Assembly: GCA_963743705.1 (NCBI GenBank)
Contig: CAVUQS010000001.1
Coordinates: 310,001-374,000 of the forward strand
Source of the DNA: PALSA-243 sp963743705
Lineage (GTDB): Bacteria > Acidobacteriota > Terriglobia > Bryobacterales > Bryobacteraceae
DNA length: 64,000 nt
Reading direction: 5' to 3'
Shown: positions 25,624 to 38,497 of the stretch, piece by piece
Layout of the letters: the number at the start of each line of letters is the position of its first letter
Numbering within the stretch: position 1 is the stretch's first letter
The notes under the pieces: generated by a model
Database searches by the model: none
Seen by the model: the letters and a program-made list of their open reading frames with translations, nothing else
Told to the model about the DNA's origin: nothing
Position numbers and translations under genes: made by a program

Positions 25624-27471
25624 CTACTGCACCGCTGTATAGAGCGTCTGCGTTCCGCTCGAACTACCCAAGATAAACGACAACGGCACGGCGCTGCTGC
25701 TTCCCACGCCAGGCACGACTACGTTGAACTGGTAGAGTCCGATCGCCTGCGTCGCCAAGCCTTGGTAGAGCAGGGTGGCTTGGGTGGATCCGAAGAAGAT
25801 CGTCAACGGCGTCGTTAGGCCATTCAGCGCTTGCACAATCTGACCCGCCTGCTGACCTGTGGTCACCGGCCCGAAACCGACTCCATACATGGTGATGGTC
25901 TCGCCCACTTTCGCGGGGCTCGATGTGAAGCCGGAAACGGCGCCAACCGGCAGCACCCACGTGCCATCCAGGTGCTGCGCGCCTACATATTGCTTACCGC
26001 CGATCACGAAATTCGTGGGGGCGAAGAGCCCAGGTACGGTGTTAGCTACGGTGACCGCAACCCCCGCGCTTTGTCCCGACGCCGTCGACACCACCACCTG
26101 CTGCGAACCGGGGTTGACGTTCGATGGGACTTGCGCGTTTACCTGTCCGGGGCTCACGTAATCAATGAAAGCGTTCTGGCCGCCCACAGTGACCGTGGTG
26201 CCGCCAACCAGGGTCGGCGCATTGATGTTCCCGTTTTGGAAGGCGCTGCTCCAATCGGCGGTACCGGCGGCCAGGCTCGAACCGTAGATTTCGATCCACG
26301 ACCCGGGCGCGACGGAGGTGAACGCGCCGAACTGGCCGGCGCTGATGACGCCGCCCGAATTGATCACGGGCTTCGCCCCGGTGGGCGTCCCCGATGTAAA
26401 CACGCGAATCACGCTGTTGTTTGTGTCCGCGACGTAGAGCTTGCCGGAGGAATCGAATGACAGTCCAGCCGGAAAGTTCACGGCTGCGGAAGTGCCTGGG
26501 CCGTTGTCGCCGAAATACGCGCTCTGGCCGGTTCCGATTATCGTGCTGATGGTGCCGTTGGGCGTTACCATGCGAATGCGGCTGTTCAGCGTATCGGAAA
26601 TATAAACGTTGCCCGACGAATCCACCGCGACGCCTTTCGGGTGGCTCAACTGCGCAAACACCGCGCGGCCTCCGTCGCCGGAGAATCCAGGGGTTCCGTT
26701 GCCTGCTACCGTGCTGATGACGCCATTGGTTGCGACTTTGCGAACGACGTTGTCGTTGGTGTCGGCGATGTACACGTTGCCGGACGTGTCGACGGCAACC
26801 GCTGCGGGAGCGCTCAACCCGGCCTTCGTCGCCGGTCCGCCGTCGCCCAGGTACCCCGGCGACGCTACGTTGCCCGCGAACGTCGTAATGATGCCGGTCG
26901 ACAGCACAATCTTGCGAACCACATTGTTCCCGTTATCGCAGAAGAACAAATTCCCGGCGCTATCGAGCACCAGCCCCGCCGGTTTGAACAACAGCGCGCC
27001 GGCGGCGCCGTTGCCATCGCCGCCGTAGCCAGGGTTCAGGCCCGTGCCGGCGAAGGTCGTGATGGTTCCGCCGGAGGTCACTTTGCGGATTACTTGATTC
27101 GAGGTGTCGGCAATGTAGATGTTGCCGGAGCTGTCCACTGCCACGCCAGTCGGCTGCGCCAGCGAGGCGCTGGTGGCCTTGCCGTTGTCGCCAGTGTAGC
27201 CGTTGATCTCGTTGCCGGCGATAGTCGAAATATTGCCGCCGCTCACCTCGCGGATGACGTTGTTCCCCTGGTCGGCGATATATAAATTGCCGCCCACCAC
27301 CACCGCCGAGAACGGAATGTTCAGGTTGGCGTTGAGAGCCGCGCCCCCGTCGCCCGAAAAGCCCTGGGTGCCATTACCGGCTACCGTCGTGATGGTACCC
27401 GTGGTTTGCGCCTGAACTGCGTAGGCGGCGAAAAGGCAAACCGCGGCTCCAAATTTAGATAAGTACGCCAA
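25624..27471 (-). CDS. Secreted NHL-repeat beta-propeller with TIGR03437 C-terminal domain
   Basis: The start is taken as TTG 27471, preceded by GGGAGGG at 5 bases, because the open frame further upstream overlaps the neighbouring peptidase. The 615-aa product has a signal sequence (MAYLSKFGAAVCLFAAYAVQAQ). About six NHL units follow, of the type GVAVDSSGNVYIADT..NVIRKV with ISTVAGNGTPGFSGDGG between them, which would form a six-bladed propeller. A C-terminal domain of about 230 residues (VAPGSWIEIYGSSLA, VSPGQVNAQVP, GVGFGPV) is of the Solibacter-type TIGR03437 family. A surface or periplasmic binding role is likely. The ligand is unknown. Confidence 0.88.
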   Translation of the reverse strand: MAYLSKFGAAVCLFAAYAVQAQTTGTITTVAGNGTQGFSGDGGAALNANLNIPFSAVVVGGNLYIADQGNNVIREVSGGNISTIAGNEINGYTGDNGKATSASLAQPTGVAVDSSGNIYIADTSNQVIRKVTSGGTITTFAGTGLNPGYGGDGNGAAGALLFKPAGLVLDSAGNLFFCDNGNNVVRKIVLSTGIITTFAGNVASPGYLGDGGPATKAGLSAPAAVAVDTSGNVYIADTNDNVVRKVATNGVISTVAGNGTPGFSGDGGRAVFAQLSHPKGVAVDSSGNVYISDTLNSRIRMVTPNGTISTIIGTGQSAYFGDNGPGTSAAVNFPAGLSFDSSGKLYVADTNNSVIRVFTSGTPTGAKPVINSGGVISAGQFGAFTSVAPGSWIEIYGSSLAAGTADWSSAFQNGNINAPTLVGGTTVTVGGQNAFIDYVSPGQVNAQVPSNVNPGSQQVVVSTASGQSAGVAVTVANTVPGLFAPTNFVIGGKQYVGAQHLDGTWVLPVGAVSGFTSSPAKVGETITMYGVGFGPVTTGQQAGQIVQALNGLTTPLTIFFGSTQATLLYQGLATQAIGLYQFNVVVPGVGSSSAVPLSFILGSSSGTQTLYTAVQ

Positions 27472-27533
27472 AAAGACCCTCCCGATTAATAATCTTCGAC
27501 GAAATGCGCCGGAATCCCGTTTCCGCCGCGGTG

Positions 27534-29645
27534 TTATTTCGTTATCCCCACCTGCGAAAGCATCCACGCGTATTCGAACGCCTGGTCGTGCAGCCGGTCG
27601 TAACGCCCGGAAGCGCCACCGTGCCCCGCGGGATCCATCTTTGTCTTCAACAGAAGCTCGTTCGGGCCCGTATCCAGCGTCCGCAAGCGCGCCACGTACT
27701 TCGCAGGCTCCCAATACATCACCTGGCTATCGTTGAAGCTGGTGGTGACCAGCATCGCGGGATACGCGCGTTTTTCCAGGTTGTCGTAGGGGCTATACGT
27801 CTTCATGTAGTCGAACGCGGCTTGCTCGTTGGGGTTGCCCCACTCCAGGTATTCGCCGATCGTCAGCGGGAGCGTTGCATCCATCATGGTGTTCATCACG
27901 TCGACGAACGGCACTGCCAGATGCACGGCGCGGAAGAGATCGGGCCGCATGTTGGCGACTGCGCCCATGAGCAGCCCGCCGGCGCTGCCGCCTTCAATGG
28001 CGAGACGTTCCTTCGAAGTCCATTTATGCGCGATCAGGTATTCGGCGCAATCGATGAAATCGTTGAACGTATTCTTTTTCTTCATCAGCATGCCATCTTC
28101 GCGCCACTTTTCACCCATCTCATCGCCGCCGCGAATGTGCGCCATGGCGAAAGCCATGCCGCGGTCAATCATGCTGAAACGGTTGCTGGAAAACGATGCG
28201 GGCGTGCCGTACCCGTAGGAGCCGTAAGCGTAGAGGAATAGCGGCGCGTGTCCATCGCGCACGAAGCCCTTCTTGTAAACGATCGAAATGGGAACTTTCG
28301 CGCCATCGCGGGCGGTGGCCCACAGCCGTTCCGATGCGTACTTGGAAGGATCGTAGCCGCCCAGCACTTCCTGGCGCTTGAGCAAAGTGGAATGCGCGGC
28401 GCGCACGTCGTAATCGTAGACGCTCGGGGGCGTGATGAGGCTTTGATAGTTGTAGCGGTAGGTGGAGGAGTCGTAGTCCGGCGTGCCGGCCGGCGATGCC
28501 GCATAGACCGGCTCGGGGAACGCAACGCTGGTCCATTTCTTCGACGCGAAGTCGTAAACCTGCAGCCGGTCGATGGCTTCCGTCCGCTCCACCACCACTG
28601 CGAAATCGCGGAACAGATCCATATCCTGGATGCGCACATTGTCGTTGTGCGCCACTAACGTCTTCCAATTCTTCGGGGCCGGATCGCTTTCCGGCGCCGT
28701 CTTCACCTCGAAGTTGCGGCCGCCCTTGTTGGTGCGAATGAAGAATTCGCTGGCGCGATGATCGATGTAATAGCGGTGTTTCTTCTCGCGCGGCAGAAAT
28801 ACGGCGAAATCGCCATCCGCGTTGTCGGCGCGCACATAGTGGCACTCGGTGGTGTCTTTCGACTCGATGCCGAGCACGACGATCTTGCGATCGCGCGTCT
28901 TATCCACGCCGATGTCGTAAAGCTCGTCCTCCTCTTTGTAGAGGCGAGTGGGGGCTCGGTCGCCCAGGTGATGCCGCCACAGCGTATCCGAGCGTTTGGT
29001 GGTCTCGTCTTCGGTGGTGAGAAAGAGCGTGCGATTGTCGGCCGCCCAAGCCAGCGAGGTGACGCGCTCAACTGTATCCGGCAGCGTCTCGCCCGTGCTC
29101 AGATTCTTGATATGCAGCGTGTACTGCCGGAAACCGGTGAAATCGACGGTGTAGGCCAGCAGATTCGAATTGTCGCTCACCACGAAGTTGCCGACGCCGA
29201 CGAATGCGTGCGTCTTCCCCATTTCGTTGGGGTCGAGCAGTACTTCCTCGGGCGCGTCCATGCCGCCTTTGCGCCGGCACTGGATGGGATACTGCTTGCC
29301 TTCTTCGGTGCGCGAGTAATACAGATAGCCCGCACGCCGCACGGGCACCGTCAAATCGGTCTGCTTGATGCGCCCCAGCATTTCGGCGTAGAGGGCGTCC
29401 TCGAACGGCTTCAAATGCGCGGTCATGGCCGCGGTATAAGCGTTTTCCGCCGCCAGGTAGCTGGCTACCTCCGGATTCGACTTCTCGCGCAGCCAGAAAT
29501 AGTTGTCGGTGACTGCCGCGCCGTGCCATACCTCGCGATGTTCGCGGACCGGCGCCAACGGCGGCGCCGGATTTTGACCGGACAGCGGCATCAGAGCCTC
29601 TCCGGCCAGTGCGAGCGCGCAACCCAAACGCAAGAAGGAAAACAT
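27534..29645 (-). CDS. Oligopeptidase B-like S9A peptidase, exported
   Basis: The 703-aa serine peptidase has a signal peptide-like N-terminus (MFSFLRLGCALALAGEALM). An N-terminal seven-bladed propeller begins DNYFWLREKSNPEV. The C-terminal alpha/beta hydrolase carries the nucleophile Ser in IEGGSAGGLLMG, Asp in SFNDSQVMYWEP and His in DPAGHGGASGRYD. RGGDEMGEKWREDG is the oligopeptidase B signature. Length fits the family. Oligopeptidase B cuts short peptides after basic residues, and export of this member is inferred from the N-terminus. It is divergent from the next S9 peptidase. Confidence 0.93.
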   Translation of the reverse strand: MFSFLRLGCALALAGEALMPLSGQNPAPPLAPVREHREVWHGAAVTDNYFWLREKSNPEVASYLAAENAYTAAMTAHLKPFEDALYAEMLGRIKQTDLTVPVRRAGYLYYSRTEEGKQYPIQCRRKGGMDAPEEVLLDPNEMGKTHAFVGVGNFVVSDNSNLLAYTVDFTGFRQYTLHIKNLSTGETLPDTVERVTSLAWAADNRTLFLTTEDETTKRSDTLWRHHLGDRAPTRLYKEEDELYDIGVDKTRDRKIVVLGIESKDTTECHYVRADNADGDFAVFLPREKKHRYYIDHRASEFFIRTNKGGRNFEVKTAPESDPAPKNWKTLVAHNDNVRIQDMDLFRDFAVVVERTEAIDRLQVYDFASKKWTSVAFPEPVYAASPAGTPDYDSSTYRYNYQSLITPPSVYDYDVRAAHSTLLKRQEVLGGYDPSKYASERLWATARDGAKVPISIVYKKGFVRDGHAPLFLYAYGSYGYGTPASFSSNRFSMIDRGMAFAMAHIRGGDEMGEKWREDGMLMKKKNTFNDFIDCAEYLIAHKWTSKERLAIEGGSAGGLLMGAVANMRPDLFRAVHLAVPFVDVMNTMMDATLPLTIGEYLEWGNPNEQAAFDYMKTYSPYDNLEKRAYPAMLVTTSFNDSQVMYWEPAKYVARLRTLDTGPNELLLKTKMDPAGHGGASGRYDRLHDQAFEYAWMLSQVGITK

Positions 29646-29688
29646 GGCGTTTTGCTCAAGGGACTATTGTCGCATTGCGCACCGCCGC

Positions 29689-29718
29689 CTGACGCAAGCG
29701 CTTATTTTTGTCTACAAT
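29689..29718 (+). promoter_or_regulatory. Promoter of the S9 peptidase gene
   Basis: CTGACG (29689-29694), an 18-base spacer and TACAAT (29713-29718) resemble a sigma-70 promoter. The box ends 10 bases before the ATG, so the message would have almost no leader, and no ribosome site is visible there. Confidence 0.5.
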
Positions 29719-29728
29719 AGCGTCCAAT

Positions 29729-32638
<2,910 letters not shown>

Positions 32639-32641
32639 CCT

Positions 32642-34021
32642 CTACCGGCCTTTCAGGGCCAGGCACTCCTTGTAGCCGTTGGCGAAGAACACAACGCCCA
32701 GCCGGTCGTGAACCGGCGGCTGGGCCGTTGCGCCTGCGCAAACTTGATCGGCCAGCACAGCGTTTTCGTGCCAGGCATTGAGATTGACGCGCAGCATCAG
32801 GGCGCTCGATATGATCAGCGCCGCGGCGGCGATGCGTCGCGAATACGCGAGGTGCGCGCAGAGCGCGCAGAATCCCGCGGCAGGCAAGTAGAGGATGCGC
32901 GAGCCGTTGAGATCCTGCCCGATCAAGGCGAGATGATACGCGGGAAGTAGCGCCCCCACTGTGGTTGCGAGCAGCGCGATGGTGACGCGCCGTGAGGGCG
33001 GCGCGAGGAACGGCAGCGCGGCCGCGAGACAGAGGATGGCCGCATCCGCCATCGCGCTGGTTGTGAAGGAATCCCAATTCAGCGGCACCAGCATTAGCGC
33101 CCACACGCGCAGTAACAGGCCTTTGAGCGCGCTGCCTAGATGAAACGAGAGCACCTGTGCTTGTCCGGTGGCTGGGTCTGTGTAGCCGCCGGGACCGTGG
33201 AAAAGCGTCCAGCGGTAGACGAACATGGCGATGCAGACCGCGGTGACGGCGAGGATCGAGTTGCGCGCCTCGCGCAGTTTGCCTCCGGCGGCGGCGAACC
33301 CGAGGATTACCAGCGGCGCGGCGTAGGCGCTCTCTTTGCTGAGAATGGCGAGCACGGCAAAGGCGCCGGCGGCGAGCGGGTAGCGGCGCAGTGCGCATAG
33401 CGCGGCGGCGAACGTGAATCCGCACGCGAGGAGGTCGAAATTGCCAGCGCTCCAGACGACGGCCTCCGGGCGTGTGCCGTGCAAGCCGAAAAGCAGAGCG
33501 GCGAGGGCGGGCAGCGGCGGACGATCCCACAGCGTCTTCACGATGAAATAGAGCAGCGCGCAATTGGCGAGATGAATCGCGAGCGCCACGCTGTGCCATG
33601 CGAACGAATTCGGGCCGAAAGCGTCGCGGAGCAATCCGAAATAGAGATAGCCGAGCGGGCGGAAGGAGCCGTCGCCGCCGGGCGTGGTGAAGAGCGAGAA
33701 ATGAGCGGCCGAAGCGAAAGAGGCGCGAGCGGCGAGAATGTAGTCGTCGCTCAGAAACGGGTCGCGCAGGTTGGGAAGGTAGGCCAGCGCGATGAGCGCC
33801 AGCACGGCGGCCAACGGCACGTGAGATCCGGCGGCCGCCGGCTTCGATTGCGCCGAAAGAAACAACAGTGTTACAAAAGCGCAGGCGAAGACGCTTTCCA
33901 ATCCCATCGGCGAGGCGACGCGTACAGTGGCGACGGAATATGGACCGAGCAGTGCGCGCAGCGCGAGCGCGACGGCGGCGACGATCGCAACGATCGTGAG
34001 TATTCGCGCGGCGGGCCTCAT
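32642..34021 (-). CDS. GT-C-like polytopic membrane protein (possible glycosyltransferase)
   Basis: The 459-aa protein has about 11 or 12 membrane spans. An early periplasmic loop with the acidic pair LSDDYILAAR (about residues 92-102) resembles the Asp motif of lipid-dependent GT-C glycosyltransferases and the TMTC/PMT-like group. RPLGYLYFGLL and KESAYAAPLVILG are other family-like segments. The C-terminal tetratricopeptide part of TMTC proteins is missing. The donor and acceptor are unknown. The start at 34021 is 21 bases from the divergent hemD start. Confidence 0.72.
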   Translation of the reverse strand: MRPAARILTIVAIVAAVALALRALLGPYSVATVRVASPMGLESVFACAFVTLLFLSAQSKPAAAGSHVPLAAVLALIALAYLPNLRDPFLSDDYILAARASFASAAHFSLFTTPGGDGSFRPLGYLYFGLLRDAFGPNSFAWHSVALAIHLANCALLYFIVKTLWDRPPLPALAALLFGLHGTRPEAVVWSAGNFDLLACGFTFAAALCALRRYPLAAGAFAVLAILSKESAYAAPLVILGFAAAGGKLREARNSILAVTAVCIAMFVYRWTLFHGPGGYTDPATGQAQVLSFHLGSALKGLLLRVWALMLVPLNWDSFTTSAMADAAILCLAAALPFLAPPSRRVTIALLATTVGALLPAYHLALIGQDLNGSRILYLPAAGFCALCAHLAYSRRIAAAALIISSALMLRVNLNAWHENAVLADQVCAGATAQPPVHDRLGVVFFANGYKECLALKGR

Positions 34022-34031
34022 GTTCTCCCTT

Positions 34032-34037
34032 TATAAT
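34032..34037 (+). promoter_or_regulatory. -10 box abutting the hemD start
   Basis: A perfect TATAAT ends 5 bases before the hemD ATG. Normal spacing puts the first transcribed base on the start codon itself, implying a leaderless mRNA. No -35 match is visible. Confidence 0.5.
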
Positions 34038-34042
34038 CGGGC

Positions 34043-34840
34043 ATGCCCTTAGATGGTAAACGCGTGCTCGCGCTGGAAAGCCGCCGCGCGCAGGAAATGG
34101 CGGAATTGATCCGCCGCCAGGGAGGTCTTCCTTTCGTCGCGCCCTCAATGCGGGAAAAACCGCTGGAGGAGAATCGCGATCTCCACGACTTTGCCGGACG
34201 TTTGTTCGCGGGCGATTTCGACATGATGATTTTGCTCACGGGCGTGGGTACGCGTCAACTGAATCGCGCGCTCAGCGAAGCGTATCACGAGACGTCGTTT
34301 TCAGAGGCGCTGCGGAAGATGGCCATCGCGGCTCGCGGCCCGAAGCCGGTGGCCGCGCTGCGCGAGATGGGGCTTACGCCCGCCGTGGTCGCACCCGAAC
34401 CGAATACCTGGCGCGAGTTGTTGAAGGTTCTCGAGGGGCGGCCGGAGCGAAGCATGGCTGTGCAGGAATACGGGCGCTCGAATCCGGAGCTTTTGGAAGC
34501 TCTGCGCGCACGCGGCGCAGAGGTCACCCCGGTGCGCGTTTATCAGTGGGACATGCCGGAAGACACGGCGCCCTTACGCGAAGCGGTGCGGCGGCTGACA
34601 GCCGGCGAATTCGACGTGGCGCTGTTCACGACCTCGATCCAGATCGACCACCTGATGCGCATCGCAGGAGAGATGGGCGTGGAGCCGGCGGCGCGGGCAG
34701 GCCTCAGCAAGGCCTGGATTGCGTCGATCGGGCCGACGACCAGCGAGGCGCTGGAGGAGTTCGGACTTCATCCCGCCATGGAACCGTCGCATCCGAAGAT
34801 GGGGATGTTGGTGCGCGAGGCGTCGGAACGCGTGCTTTAG
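34043..34840 (+). CDS. hemD: Uroporphyrinogen-III synthase
   Basis: The 265-aa protein has the two-lobed HemD pattern: GKRVLALESRRAQEMAELI at the N-terminus, ILLTGVGTRQL, IAARGPKPVAALREMG, VQEYGRSNPELLEALRARG with VRVYQW, then FTTSIQIDHL and ASIGPTTSEALEEFG near the end. HemD closes hydroxymethylbilane into uroporphyrinogen III for heme and corrinoid synthesis. No other heme gene is nearby. It ends 12 bases before the convergent accC. Confidence 0.9.
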   Translation: MPLDGKRVLALESRRAQEMAELIRRQGGLPFVAPSMREKPLEENRDLHDFAGRLFAGDFDMMILLTGVGTRQLNRALSEAYHETSFSEALRKMAIAARGPKPVAALREMGLTPAVVAPEPNTWRELLKVLEGRPERSMAVQEYGRSNPELLEALRARGAEVTPVRVYQWDMPEDTAPLREAVRRLTAGEFDVALFTTSIQIDHLMRIAGEMGVEPAARAGLSKAWIASIGPTTSEALEEFGLHPAMEPSHPKMGMLVREASERVL

Positions 34841-34852
34841 GCCCGCTGCGGG

Positions 34853-36210
34853 CTAACTGCCCGCTTCCGTTTTGGGCGCCGGCATGAATCGCTTGATGAA
34901 GTTGGTGTCGAAGCGGCCGGCCTGAAAATCTTCATCCGCGAGGATGCGCCTATGCAGCGGGATCGAGGTATAGATCCCTTCCACGATGAACATGCTCAGC
35001 GCGCGCTGCATGCGGCGGATGGCTTCGCCGCGATCACTGCCATAGGTGATCAGCTTGGCCACCAGCGAATCGTAAAACGGTGGAATTACGCAATCGGTGT
35101 ACGCCCAGGTGTCTACGCGCACGCCGATGCCGCCAGGCATATGGAAGCCAGTGATGCGGCCCGGTGAGGGAACAAACGTCTCGGGGTTTTCGGCGTTAAT
35201 GCGGCACTCGATGGAGTGGCCGCGCAATTGAATCGGGCCGGGAATCACTTCGCTGAGCGGCTCGCCCTGCGCGATGCGGATCTGGCTCTTGACGATGTCG
35301 ATGCCAGTGACGAACTCCGTAACCGGATGTTCCACCTGCACGCGCGCGTTGACTTCGATGAAGTAGAGCTTGCCGGTCTCATCCATCAGGAATTCGACCG
35401 TGCCGGCGTTGGTGTAGCCCGCTCTCGATAACGCGTCGCGCAGCACGGCTCCGATTTCGGTGCGCTGCGATTCCGTCACCGCCAGCGACGGCGATTCCTC
35501 GAGCAGCTTCTGATGCCGCCGCTGGATGCTGCACTCGCGCTCACCCAAGATTTCGACGCGCGCCGTGTTCATCGGCGAGCACCTGAAACTCGATATGCCG
35601 AGGCGCGCCGATGAACTTTTCGAGATATACGTCGGCCGAACTGAACGCCGCGCCCGCTTCGGTCTGTGCCTGCGCGTAAAGGCCGGGTAATTCTTCCGCG
35701 TTTTGAACCACGCGCATGCCGCGTCCGCCGCCGCCCGCGGAGGCTTTCAGGATTACCGGGTAGCCGATTTCTTCCGCGGTGACCAGAGCCTCTTCGGGCG
35801 ACGTGATGACGCCGAGCGAACCGGGAAGCACGGGCACGCCCATCTCGCGCATGTAGGCGCGGGCGCGCTCTTTCACGCCCATGAGACGGATAACGCCGGG
35901 CTTCGGCCCGATGAACTTGATGCCCGAGGTCTCGCAGACTTCGGCGAAGCTGGCGTTCTCGCTGAGAAAGCCGTAGCCCGGGTGGATAGCGTCGACGTTG
36001 GTGATTTCGGCCGCGCTGATAATCGAAGGAATGTCGAGATAGCTGCGCGCGCTCTTGGCCGGCCCGATGCAAATGGCTTGATCGGCGAAGCGCACGTGGG
36101 AACTGTAGCGATCGGCCTCTGAATAGACCGCGACGGTTTCGATTCCGAGTTCCTTGCAGGCGCAGATGACGCGAACGGCGATTTCGCCGCGATTGGCGAT
36201 CAGGATCTTC

Positions 36211-36230
<20 letters not shown>
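34853..36230 (-). pseudogene. accC: Biotin carboxylase (AccC), split by a frameshift
   Basis: Biotin carboxylase charges the biotin on AccB with CO2 using ATP. The N-terminal frame (36230 to 35541) begins FKKILIANRGEIAVRV and has the ATP-grasp Gly loop KASAGGGGRGMR. It ends with QVLADEHGARRNLG and a stop. The C-terminal frame resumes ILGERECSIQRRHQKLLEESPS and has FIEVNARVQVEHPVTE and the usual end. The break lies in CGCGCGC (35557-35563). Two extra bases there (one CG unit) would restore DEHGARVEILGERE and a 459-aa protein of normal length. The TTG start has GGGGAGG 6 bases upstream and overlaps accB by 20 bases. AccC is normally essential, so a sequencing error is likely unless a second copy exists. 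Confidence 0.9.
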
Positions 36231-36699
<469 letters not shown>

Positions 36700-36840
36700 A
36701 ATGCATAGCGTAACAGAGTGCGGCTTTGGCGGGGGTTTGGAAGAGGCCGGCGCCAGGGCCTCCAAGGTGCATGGAATCGGGTGTTACATCACATAGAACT
36801 GTGACAGAGACCGGCCCGATATTGTGATAACTTCTTACCC

Positions 36841-38497
36841 ATGCGGGCTCGCGGTCTTTCCCTGATCTTCCTTCTTCTTCCAGTCAGTGTATTGTGGGGC
36901 CAGCAGCCCGTTCTCTATCATCGCGGGACGGTCAACGCTGCGTCTCTGGCGCCGTTCGGGCTTGCCGAACGCTCCCATTGCCCGAGGCAGTATATTTACC
37001 GTCTTCGGCGAGAATCTCGGTCCGGCAACGCCCCAGACTGTCTCGGCGTTTCCTCTCACGCCGACATTCGGGGGGGTTTCACTCGCCGTCACGCAAAACG
37101 GCACGACCACGCAAGCATTTCCTATCTTCGTTTCACCGTCGCAAATCAACGCGATCATGCCGTCTTCGGTCGCTGCGGGATTGGCGACGCTGCGTCTCAC
37201 CTATCTCACGGGCAAAAGCAACGCGATCACGATTCAGATCGCCAATTCCGCGCCCGGCGTCTTCGCGGTGTCGAGCGGAGGCTATGGGCCAGGGATTGTG
37301 CAGAACTTTGTCAGTGCTGGTAATCAGCCCATCAATGCCTCGACAGTGCCTGCTACTCCGGGGCAGACGGTCACCATTTGGGGTACGGGTCTGGGTCCGG
37401 TCACTTTTCCGGATAACGTCGCGCCCACCGCGGGCAACGTAGCAGCGCCCGTTACCCTCACCATCGGCGGTCAGCCCGCGGCTGTTCAATACTCGGGGCG
37501 CACGCCTTGTTGCTCCGGAGTCGATCAAATCGTCGCCACGGTTCCGAACAACGTTCCGCTAGGCTGCTGGGCGCCCGTAACGGTGAACGCCGGGGGAGTG
37601 GTTTCGAACACCATCACCATGGCGATCGCCGCGCCCGGAGCAACGTCGTGCAGCGATCCGGGCAATCCGCTTTCGGCTCTCGTCCGGACTGCGGGAACGC
37701 AAGCCTACATCGACGTGGAGCGGATGGACACAATCGACAACGTGAACATTTCCCCGGTTCTCCCCAAGACAATGGACAAGCTCTACACCCGCTTCTATAC
37801 GCGGCCGAATTCGCCTTATAACTTCGATCCGTATATGTCTTATCCGCCGGCCGGATCGTGTCTGGTGCATCAGACCTCGAATGATGCCGTGTTGACCAAA
37901 AGCCTGAGAGGCGTCCTGCCCGCTAGCGCCAGCCTAAGTCCGCAGCCCAAGCAAACCTACAACAACGGCACGCAGGCGATCACATTTTCTCCCAGTGGAT
38001 CGTTCTTTTCGAGCACCATGGCCGCCAGCGCCAACTCCACTCCGGTCGCGATGAATCCGCTGGGAGCGAATGCGTCAATCACCATCGATCCCGGCGGCGC
38101 GAATCAATTCCAGGTTCCCCTCAGTCTCGAGCCACCGCTTGCCTGGAGCCGTCCGAACGCGATTATTGTCGTTCCGCGCAACGCTCCGCTCGCGCTCACA
38201 TTTACTCCGGGAGACCCCACGGCGCCAACCGGAATCGTTCTCTATTCCTACACTGCCAACAATAATTCCACCGTCGAGGTGCAGTGCCTTGCCCCGCCGG
38301 GAGCGAATTCGTTTACGATTTCCGCTGACACTCTGGCGAATTTTCCCGCGACCTATGGTCTGATTGACGGCTCATACGCCAACTTGTTCATCGGGACGCT
38401 CGGTTTGAATACCGCGAAATCGTTCACTAATGGTTTGGCGGCGAGCGGGATGGTGCTTACTTCCAACTGGCTTGCGCAATCGGTGGTGTTGCAATGA
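36841..38497 (+). pseudogene. Secreted TIGR03437-domain protein, frameshifted near its N-terminus
   Basis: The N-terminal frame starts at ATG 36841 with a signal peptide (MRARGLSLIFLLLPVSVLWGQ) and TVNAASLAPFG. The domain then continues in another frame: GLPNAPIARGSIFTVFGENLGP. The switch is at GGG 36958-36960, and removing one G gives NAASLAPFGLPNAP, the expected domain sequence. The restored protein has about 551 aa: a TIGR03437 domain first, with VSPSQINAIMPSSV and GTGLGPV, then a C-terminal region of about 270 residues I do not recognise. The stop overlaps the next gene as ATGA. A one-base sequencing error is as likely as a real mutation. Confidence 0.8.
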
